A DNA stretch of 64,000 bases from Angiostrongylus vasorum (lineage: Eukaryota > Nematoda > Chromadorea > Rhabditida > Metastrongylidae): NCBI GenBank assembly GCA_018806985.1, contig JADANN010000364.1:6007001-6071000 (forward strand), written 5' to 3'. Position 1 is the stretch's first letter, and each line of letters opens with the position of its first letter. The position numbers and the translations under genes were made by a program. Below, piece after piece: positions 1 to 22,100 of the stretch. The notes beneath the pieces are model-generated. The model was given only the letters and a program-made list of their open reading frames with translations, was not told where the DNA came from and made no database searches.

Positions 1-39
1 TTTTTTCATAGCAAGGCATTATGTAAAGTACAACCACAA

Positions 40-440
40 GATTACTCAAATATGAGCAAAACTCGGAAAGCACGGCTGTAAACCCGCGACTATTATCGAT
101 GGCTAACGTGCACCGTACCAATATTGGTGCTTGCTTTGCCTTTCTCTCAGTCGCGTTTGGAAAAAAGAATAGGAAGTAAACAATAGTAAAAACATTGTGA
201 TTTCGACTGCAGCTTCAACAAAAACAGGGTTCAGTGCCGATTTGTGCTCCTCATATCATTTCCGTCGACAGTTAGGCACCGTTAGGGTTCAAAAAACTGA
301 TCGAGAGAAAGGCAAAGCTATGACCTCGGTTTTTTGGTGGATAGCACGTGAGCCTTCGGTAAAGGTAGTCACAGGTTTGAAACCCAACTGAGATTCCGAA
401 TTTTGCTCATATTGCAGCATTCTTATAGTTATCATATTAG
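40..440. repeat. Two decayed SINE-A copies, back to back
   Basis: 40-160 resembles the SINE-A 3' half in minus orientation (gagcaaaactcgga..., ...ctctcag). 215-440 resembles it in plus orientation, with the head-to-tail order of the family (tgatcgagagaaaggc, tggtggatagcac, then ccgaattttgctcatattgcagcat). Both are strongly diverged from the consensus seen at 21.6 and 33.2 kb. They sit in a probable intron of the transporter gene. Confidence 0.4.
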
Positions 441-555
441 AATTGTGTCCGAACTTGTTTGAAGTTAACACATTCATGGATCACAGGACAAGTTCACTAT
501 ATTTTCCCTAGGTTCTACATATAAACGAGCAGTGCAGTGTATTCTACTGATTTAG

Positions 556-1130
556 GTGGGAGACTTAAGGCATGGGTTCCGTTTCGCAACTTCTGGAAGA
601 GTCTACCACAAGGGAGAACAATCTGCATAGCAGTCGTCACTCTAGTATTGGGATATTTTTGGCTTGCATTCACTGTACGACTTGGTGAGTACCAAATTCG
701 ATAATAGTTTGCTCATAACTTCCTCTTTCCCCTTATTACAATAATGAACTGCATGTCCCGCAAAGCGATTTTATACACAGAATCATTCCATATCTCAGGA
801 ATGTCCTCAGCAGTTGCCTACTATATTTCGTTCGGACTCAGCGGTCTTTTGACAGTTGCGGCATTCCTTTTTATATGTGGCCACGAACAAAATTCCTTAA
901 AACTAAGCTTCCGAGTGCCACTCGTCCCTTTCATTCCAAGCCTAGGACTTCTCATTAATGTATTCATGATGTCGTATCTAGATTACCTGACATGGATTCG
1001 GTTCATCGTCTGGATGTCTATAGGCCTCGCAATTTATTTCCTCTATGGCATCCGTCATAGTAAAGAGGGGAAGAAGATGAACACAGTATACGAGTCCACG
1101 CTCACGTCGATGGACAATGGTGCGAAGTGA
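556..1130 (+). CDS. Cationic amino-acid transporter (SLC7A1-4/CAT family), last two exons
   Basis: Two exons, 556-684 and 799-1130, join in frame (phases 2/1 then 2/0). The acceptors are ..tgatttag and ..tatctcag, and the donor is GTGAGT. The first exon encodes a basic cytosolic stretch and a membrane helix (WVPFRNFW.. then IAVVTLVLGYFWLAF). The second encodes two helices around FGLSGLLTVAAFLF and the CAT-family C-terminal signature VPLVPFIPSLGLLIN..YLDYLTWIRF..WMSIGLAIYFLYGIRHS, then a short polar tail and TGA. In the family these are the last transmembrane helices of a plasma-membrane arginine/lysine transporter. The family call rests on the C-terminal signature; which paralogue it is cannot be told. 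Upstream exons lie outside the window: the first codon needs one base from an earlier exon, and 1-555 looks like intron with decayed SINE-A. The gene is convergent with mog-4 (421 bp between stops). Confidence 0.85.
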
Positions 1131-1352
1131 GCTGCCACATTAGGGAAATGACGGCACAACCACTATCAAAAACAGTCTCACTTAGTGACAATGTGATTCT
1201 GACTTTCCTTAAAAGTCGGACAAATTGTGTATGAAACCGCTTTAAGCCTGATGTATAGAACAGACTGTGTCTTTCCCTATTCCAATTCTGAATTCCATAA
1301 AATGCTAAGCAGTACTGTTTCTTTTTGTACAAAAAAAAGTTCTCTGAATTGT

Positions 1353-1358
1353 AATAAA
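1353..1358 (+). terminator. Likely polyadenylation signal of the transporter gene
   Basis: A perfect AATAAA lies 222 bp after the transporter stop codon and before the convergent mog-4 stop. It is the first such hexamer downstream on the + strand. Confidence 0.45.
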
Positions 1359-1551
1359 TAACAAACATTCATTTCAATGTCAACAATGATTAACAACAGC
1401 ATAAAGTGGCAATATGGACATTAATAACATACGACTCACAAACAGGATGAACCATACAACTGCAAATTTGAGGGCTATTTTTAATCGTTATCAAAAATAT
1501 CCTCCTCAAAAACCCGAGTCGAAATATAGCAATTAATTAAATATCAACACG

Positions 1552-14112
<12,561 letters not shown>

Positions 14113-14134
14113 CCTACGGAAGTTGTTGCATAAA

Positions 14135-14146
14135 TCTGGAAGAAAT
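14135..14146 (-). promoter_or_regulatory. Candidate splice-leader (trans-splice) acceptor for mog-4
   Basis: Reading the minus strand, ..gatttcttccag ends at 14136, 23 bases before the mog-4 ATG at 14112. A pyrimidine-rich acceptor this close to the start, with no donor needed upstream, is what spliced-leader addition looks like in nematodes. A cis-spliced 5' UTR intron would look the same. Confidence 0.4.
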
Positions 14147-14798
14147 CATCCTACCAATATCTGACTGTGGTCATGACACAACATCAAACATGTACGTTTA
14201 AAAACCCGAGTTTTGCAACACGTAAGTCATATGTTTGAGGACTGACATGTACGTCTGAGAAGAGGAATCTATGCGCGACTGTAGATCGTGGAATTAGTTA
14301 CTGGGAGGCAAAGTGAAAAAATACACAGCAAAAAAAAGAATTGGACGGTAAATATTGCAAATGAAATGACAGAAGAAGAAAGAAGAGCAGTCAGTGATCC
14401 GGATCTAGACTCTACGTTTCGGTTAGAAGATAAAAGCATATTCTTCCCATTTAAGCTAATTTAATATCAAAGTAAGAGTGCCAAATCAATGGACTGTCTA
14501 TTTCATATGTATCTTTTATTTAATATTGTTTTGAAGTAAGAGAAGTTCAACGGAAACATGGTATTGTCTTGCAGTTACTCCATGGGCATAAGAACCACAA
14601 AACATTCATAAGAAAGACTACAACTTCTATAAGGATGGCGACTTCTCAAAGACTGACATATTCTTGTGGAAAAAAAGTAAAGCTTGTATAATTCTGTAGT
14701 TAAAGTACATGTAATATCATGGCGAAAAAATACAAAAAATCCTGGATATAAAACACTCCTTAGGGGTACCTGTTCGATAAAAAAGCAATCGGTGCGCT
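14136..14798. other. Non-coding gap between mog-4 and the possible upstream gene
   Basis: No open frame with coding character and no recognisable repeat. On the minus strand an AATAAA near 14516 could end the upstream transcript. Confidence 0.3.
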
Positions 14799-15075
14799 TT
14801 ACACCAACCGATTACACTTACTGACCTTACAGAGCTCAACGTTTTTCTGCAAGAAACAAAAAAAAAGTTAAGTAAAAACCGAGAAGACTACAAACAAAAT
14901 TATAACTGTAGTGAAGACAATGATCGTCGTCAAAGAGAGTACTAGATTCTTCATGTATTTCTGAAGTTCTTCCTACTGACATGCTCGATGAAAAGGTAAA
15001 GGAAAAATACTGCACCTGTAAGTACAACATCCTCGAAGAGGAATTAATGTGCGAAATGGACAGGACCACGGCTAA
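14799..15075 (-). CDS. Possible 3' end of a small tail-anchored membrane protein gene, unidentified
   Basis: Three consistent exon pieces read on the minus strand: up to ~15075-15016, 14972-14880 and 14846-14799. The introns are short (43 and 33 bp; the second is very short for a nematode) with GT..AG ends. The joined reading gives a short polar/coiled stretch (MLYLQ EELQKYMKNL), a strong hydrophobic helix (VLSLTTIIVFTTVIILFVVF), and a short basic tail ending NRLV before TAA. A single helix near the C terminus suggests a tail-anchored protein. I do not recognise a family. It lies 0.66 kb upstream of mog-4 on the same strand, with an AATAAA on the minus strand near 14516, so an operon arrangement is conceivable. 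The 5' part of the gene was not found; the 15.0 kb exon boundary is weak. Confidence 0.3.
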
Positions 15076-15339
15076 TCAGTGCACCGATGTGAACTCACGA
15101 CATTTTGCAGAATAACTTCTGCGTACAGTAAATCAGATGGTCGAGCAGCTGTAGTTCGTAATCAAATCGAATCACAAGGTCTGCTATAAGGGTAGTTTCT
15201 GATGGAGTCACGGTTGGCTAGCAAATTGTGATGGAGGCGGAGGAGTATTTTTCTACTTATGATGCTTTGCATAAGGTCAGTTCCTTAAAGTTCTTTACGT
15301 TGGGCCGGTTAATTAAAAAATATGATAGTGTTACTTTAT

Positions 15340-15510
15340 ACACTTGTTGAGCAGACACGACGTGTTACTTTGTTCTTTATTCCGGTGAAGCCGACATTTT
15401 GGCGGATTTCGCCTTCTTCAAGGCTTAGAAGAAGCTTTGCTGAGCAAAATTACCCGGAATTATTTGATCACTGTCGAAATTAATAGAAAGTCGGTCGTGG
15501 GAATTAGTTT
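15340..15510 (-). repeat. Penelope-associated terminal segment with a mutated hammerhead core
   Basis: On the minus strand it reads ccgactttctattaatttcgacag.., then AAGCC TTGAAGA, GGCG/CGCC, AAAATGTC, GGCTT (15427-15387), then aataaagaacaaagtaacacgtcgtgtctgctcaac. Helix I and II pairings are kept, but two core positions differ from a hammerhead (TTGA for CTGA, AAAA for GAAA), so it should be inactive. Confidence 0.5.
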
Positions 15511-15689
15511 TTCTGTTTCATACTATTTGGAGTGTAGAACCTTCTATATCTCTCCTCATGTCGTTTTCTTGTTGAGCCAATACAAATATTTATCTGGATA
15601 TTTGCTATGTGCTTTTGACAAATGTCTTACATATACCTGAAGCTGTGCATATACAGACGTACATATACGTGTATATAAATATGGACGCG

Positions 15690-15966
15690 TGTGGCGTAGT
15701 GGTCAGAGGCGCCCTGCAATACACACGGGGTCGATCCCCGCGCCCGTGGCCCAGCAAGCCTTCCATCCCTCCCGGGTCAGCAAATTGGGACCAGACTTGT
15801 CAAGGAGGATAACAACACTGGCTTGAAACATCGGTGGGCTACGACAATTCATTGTAAAGGCCAGACATGCATTCATTCACCTCAAGCGATGCTTAATGAA
15901 GTCGAGTGATGGCGCATCCCTCAGAGATTGATCAGCGCCTAGAACTTTATCCCTTTATCCTTTACT
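15690..15966 (+). repeat. SINE-B
   Basis: Clear tRNA-like head: gacgcgtgtggcgtagtgg (A-box) and ggggtcgatccccgcgcccg (B-box with T-arm and 3' acceptor half), then the conserved body and a tail ttatccctttatcc. A TA-rich tract (15650-15688) precedes the head. It lies between the divergent genes mog-4 and alfa-1. Confidence 0.85.
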
Positions 15967-16106
15967 TTTATGCGTACCTACTTATATATATGCGAAGTTT
16001 CGTAGAATTTTCGGTAGTTACCTTTCCCCTGTCACTACTCATAACTGGTCTGTTTTCAGTATAACCGTTCATTACCCAAAATGTTGGTGCTTTTAAATGC
16101 TTATAG

Positions 16107-19100
16107 GGCGAGTCAGCAGTACGTCGGCTTGAAATTCGTTTGCGAAATGTCTCCAATATTGCTAAGGTTGTTTGGTCATCATTTGATTTCATGTGTGGAC
16201 CTGAATTAAAGTTTGTGTGGGAGGTAATGTGCATTTTCTAGGCATTTGCTTATTTCTGCCCTTTTTAGAAGATATTTTTTTAAACTTATTTATGGATTTC
16301 TTACAGGTGATACCATCAAATTCGGTGTCTCCGTTAAACCTAAGCAGTGGAGAGGGTTCCGTAAATGGTGAGGGAAGTTTAGTTTCCTCGATGTCAACGC
16401 AGTCTGCGCAATATGAAGATATCGATGATCCTTTACAGGTTAGTATAAGACATGTACTATCTACATTTTGAGTAACGGTTACTTTACGAAATGAGTTCTC
16501 TTCATGAGTGATACTTGTTTTAACGATAACACGGCTGACAGAAAGCCGAAACGAAGGACTCGCATGGTGTGTTAGTGAGCGCGTTAACACCGGAAAGGAT
16601 AATAGTGTTTTCGGTGCCCACCGCAGACATCAGCGGTCCGGGGATTTGCAAGTGTCTCAGCATCCTCATGAGGCTGAAGTACGTGTAACTGCTTGTTAGT
16701 AAAAGGCTAGAAGACTATGACTAAAAAGGCAGACAAAGCCAGAGAGGGAGACAGGAAGACAAGACTAAGAAAGGAGTAGAAACTACGTGTTTCCATAGCA
16801 TAGTGGATAGCTCGTCTGTCTCATAATCTGAAGGCGATGAGTTCGAGCCTCACCAAGGCAATCGTATTATACTTAAAAGCTTCGGCCTGATGAGGAACGC
16901 AAAGTTCTTTCCATATGTCACTGTTCTGTTACTCGAGCTATATTTTTCTCAGGATCATTATGGTTATACTGCTTCTTTTTGTTGCTATGCTTTTACTTTC
17001 TAGACGAACTTAACAAGCGTTGGAGAACTCTACGATAGTATGTTCGTGGACGACTATTTATACCACGACTACTGTTTACTAAATCGGGGCAGTGGTAACA
17101 CTTTTGAAGAACTACGATATCTTGATGAATTAATGCAGGACAGTCATTATAGTGTCTCTGATTCGAATTCTACTGTGACGAACTCTATGATACAGGAGGA
17201 TATTCCTGCTGCAAAGTCTGTATCATCGACTGTTACATATCTGCATATCACGGAGCAGTTGGTGCAAACCGATGAGGCTGGCGATTCTACTACTGCTATC
17301 GATCCAGTGATGTTAACATCCACTAAATTCTTGGACAGATCCATTTCGCCATCAAATTACCATAATCTGCAAGTTTACGAAGATAAGCTTGAAGTAAGGT
17401 TAGTTACACACACAATATTCCATCGATATCGCTAAAGGCACGTGTAACGTCGAGACACCCCAGACTAATCGTGTACAATTCATAGGGAGTGTGGTATACT
17501 GGATAATGCGCATCTCCCATTGGACTCCTTGCGGTAGTATATTTTGCCACACAATGCTTCTTTGCTCCGATTTTTGCATTAAATCGATAGTCTATCCAAA
17601 ATGGATGTTGGACTAGGCGTTGCCCTTGAAAAGCCACTTTGTTTTTCTCGGGAGGTCATGTCGTGGTGCAAGAATGCTGCTGCCGAATAATGTTCACCAC
17701 AGAAACTGTAGTGACAGCAGAGATGTCACCTCTGCTATTCCTGAACACTGAAGTCCGACATTTAGAGGGTTCTTTTTTTCTACAACAAGATGATAAATAA
17801 TTAAAGAGACTTCTTCAGAATAGATCAATCTTTAGAGAAGACAATGTGCTTCAACACACGTTTCTCCAGGAACTGTATTCGAGTTTTATTGCATTAACTT
17901 TTTAGCAATGTTTCAAACATTAAGCTCAAAGACGAAACAAACGCTCAGAAATCTTGCTACCTCTCCATCTCCATCTTGACCTCATTCATACACATGCTTA
18001 CAATTTGAATATTATACATAGGTATGCCACTCTTTACATACATATTGCGACTCTTACCCACAATTAACAATTCACATCTTTTCGTTTTTATTTTATTTGA
18101 TCTGTCTTCACGTCTGCTCTGCGGATCCCAGCACTTCTCACATCCAATTCATTTCCTCGCATCCATCGTCCACGAAGATCTCCCAAGTTTTTACGTGTGG
18201 CATCGCCTGCTTGTGGATTTTCATTTCATCTTGAATGTCGTAGAATACTGGTCGAGCAATTCTCCCTGGAGTCCTGAGATAGCCGAGCTGGAGCGTTCCC
18301 AGTTGGATTGCAGAGAGTGAATTTTTTCCCTGACAAGTTCGGTACCAGTTCCCCGACCCCGGAAGGATGAGAGGCTTGGTTGGCTCGGAGCGGGACCGAA
18401 CTAGCACCTTGTTCGTGATGACAAACATCACTACCACTGTGCTATCCGCCCCTTAACAATTCACATAGAACTTAAAATTCCTACATATATGTAATGAAAA
18501 TGGGTTGGTATTACCTTGCAACATTCTACACATTTTGTCCATGTTCTCGAGGCAGGATACGTTTGTCTTCGAGGAAATGAGAAATCAACAATTTGAATGG
18601 AACCACGCGTCCAAAACAGATACCCATCGTGAGGTCACAACCGAGGCCTCCTATGCGTAGTCGCTAGATATTTCAGAGATTCATCAAACTCGTACAGGTT
18701 AGCAAGCACAAGAAGAGCTGTACGTACATCCTCCACTATCCGCAAACAGATACTTTCGATAGCTTCCAATAACCAACGGTTTTGACAACTTAGGGGAGAG
18801 GTTCCCGTCATGAATTGTGGACGTTAATAGCGTTAAATCGTTCCGATTCTGTTGTGCTATCCATAGTCCTCTCTTTAGCTTACGATGAGTGATCCTTTTG
18901 GGAATTATTCTATTCTTCGTACAGATGCCAATAAGAAAGATCTTCCTGTGAACAATATTCTTGAATAGCAGGTCACTTGTATAGCAGTTATCGGCATAAA
19001 CATGCACTCCATCCGCTAAATCGCAGATGTGTTTACTAATTTCCATTTTAAGAAAGATGGCGATTAACTTTATGTCTACGGCTCTCACATTTGTCGGTCC

Positions 19101-22100
19101 CTACCATCGATCCCTTTGTGGTTGTTTGCTGTAAAAATTTCACAATGATCTGTCGATTTTTGCACCGAAGCAAAAGCCTATCCACCCGAGATTTAGTGTC
19201 GTGAAACAAAAATTCAGTGGCAGTGAGGTAATACACTGTTAGACCTCAACGCTGACACCATCTTCAACAACTTCGACTTCTGCCTGCAATTCTTCAGTCT
19301 TTTTGACGAGTATTACGGGATATTCTACATTGTCCTTAATACTTAATATCGTCAGCATTTTCTTTGATCCTTGTAGAGTCAGTCGATGTTCAATTCTATT
19401 CGGTACTCTAACATTTAGACAACTCCCTTAGAGATATAGCCTAAAATTTCTTCTGGAACTTTGTAAGATTCTCATTCCTTGAAATCTCCTAGTTATTGAA
19501 AAAGCTAGGAAACAAGGAGAAATCGGGATCATGAATTACGTAAGGTTGTATAGTTCAATTTTTGATCTCATTTTCAATCACCTTGATGGATTATGCTTAT
19601 TGCATGTAGTAGGTAGGTATAATAAATGCAGAATTGTACTTAACATATCCCGTTGATGGGTGGTTGTTGATGGCACTGGTAGATATAAAACTAGCTGAGA
19701 GACAGGGGAAATGAACGACCCGGATGGTGTGGTGGTGAACGCGTTAGCCTCCGGTAAGGGTAATAGCGTGTTCGTTCCTCACCGCGGACACATGCGATTC
19801 GGAGTTTTGAAAATATCTTAGCATCATTATGGTTATGCTTAACATAATTCGTGAAACACTTCCAAATACAGACTGCAGTGTTTTTCAATCATTCATTGTT
19901 GAGAAATTACTTACTTGATACTTGAATTGAACGTCCTCGCTGGTTGTGTGGGCCGCAGCATAGTCTCCATTTTTCGGAGACTTGCTGGTTAAGCCATTAT
20001 GGTCTCGAGTCCCGAGGTCAGCCTGGCCAAAGTCTGCCCCGGGTCTTCACCACCACGAGCAGTCGCAGCCCTTGTGGATCAGAGGAAGATTTACCACCAT
20101 GCGACTTTGATACCAGAACGGTGGTGGATCCTGGTATTGGTGTACTCTTAGCTAGGCTTCCTGATGGAAACGTCGGACTCCTCAGCTTGGGATACCCTGC
20201 CAGGGGATGAATCTCCCGCTCTACATCGCAGTCCGACACCCAGGAAGAAATTGTGGTTTGCTAATCTAGCATAGGGCCACTATCCATTACCCAGAATGGG
20301 GCCGACCTATACCAAGTCCATAAAACCCGATAATATGGTAGAGTTATGCATTGGCACCTGCTGTTAAAAATTCAATGGAATTAACGCACTTTGCTATGTA
20401 CGTGTTATGAACAGGAATACGTCTGCGAACTCCATGGTTGGTGCTAGGACTACATGCAGCTCGCTGTTCACGAAGACCTCGGACAATGAAAGAGTGATTG
20501 AACAGGTTGATGAAAGAGATGAACAACCAGTCGAGAAATTGGCAAACGCACTAACAACTTCTTGCGTTGATTCTGGTATTGGCGGTACGATTTCTACGCA
20601 CAGCGAGTTGAGTGGGTTCTGCCTATCGCCACTAGCAGAACTGTTGCCTGATGCACCGACAACGTCTTTTGGGCCATTCAAGGATCCAAAGTGATTTTAG
20701 TGACTGAATAATTATTTCATTGAGCAGTTATTTCATGATTTCCTAGATAATCGTGCTTACTCAGGTTAACCTCTGGATCGTATCGTGGGTCTGTTCATGA
20801 TGACGATGTCTCGGTTCTTGACTTGCCGATAAATGTTCCTGAAGATCCTATCAGTGATGAGGTGTTTGTGTCAAAGTTTGTTCTGGCCGAACAAGTCTTC
20901 AGTGCACAACTACCGTCCAATCCACTTATGCATAAAATGACAGTAGTTCCGTCTCGGAGTCTATTAGTTGGATCGTTTATATTCTCTATGTCACAACCGG
21001 ATGGAATCAGGACTTTATATGCAATTTCTTTCTTGATGAACAATTGCAAGTAAGTTTCTTCTTGGTGCTCTGCTAGTTCGAAATGACAAAGGTATGATGT
21101 TGATATTTTAATATCTTAAGTTCTTTTTTAAATTGACTAAACCGGTTAGAAACCTCAGTGGCTTAAATTGTATAAAGGTGTTCAAGAAGTTATCGCTTTT
21201 ACTGGGATTTACGAGAGTGATCGCTACGTTAACGGGAAGGAATTTAGTTAATTAAAAAGTGTTTCGACGAAAATGTGGTTAGTTCTTAACATTAATGGGT
21301 TTAAAGCTATGATGGAAGCATTCAGTCGAGAGAGATAAATTCGATGGAAAGATGGCCTTTGTTTTTTAATAATGCAGTCATTATTTGCCTGTACTATCAA
21401 TTTACGGAGATTTTTTTATGCTAAGAGAACTGGGTGGTTTTGGAAAATGGTTTTTTGGTTTCCTCTTTATATGTCTGTTTACTACGTTGGTTAATCTTAA
21501 CCGTTTTATTTACTGCCTACTCTTTTTAATGGCAAGGTATATTGCGAAATATAACTTCAATGGTGATGGAAGTTATATTTCGCAATATACCCTGCCATTA
21601 AAAAGCGTAGGCAATAAATAAAACGGTTAAGATTGTGATTATAACTGAAGCCTCAGCTTAACTGGGTTCCTTGCCGATTTGGGCTCCTCAGATCAACCCC
21701 GCTGACGGGTGATTGCTGGTGGCAGAAATCGATAGAACTAGCTGAGAGACAGGCAAAACGAAGGACCCGCATGGTGTGGTGGTAAATGCGTTACTCCCCG
21801 GAAAGGACAATAGCGCGTTCGTTCCCCACCGCAGACACCTGCGGTCCGGAGTTTTGCAAATATCTCAGCACCATTGAAGTTACGTTGGTTAAGTTTCTGT
21901 CGTTTTAGGCTTTTTCCTATTTGATCAGATATTTCAGTAACCCCTCTGCTTTCTTAAATTGTGCTGTAGGAACCGAACTTAAGAGTTGTGGTTAACTTAT
22001 ATAATGGATTACATATCAATAGTGCTGGTTTCTAATTTCACAGTTGCAGCTTTACTCACTTTATCGAAAGAGGAACTATTAGAATTTGAACTTAGCCGTT

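Noticed and set aside
19944..20239. Open frames of 70-90 codons recurring at 20.0, 25.6 and 29.7 kb
   Set aside because: They are family C repeat sequence, with no conserved frame across all copies.
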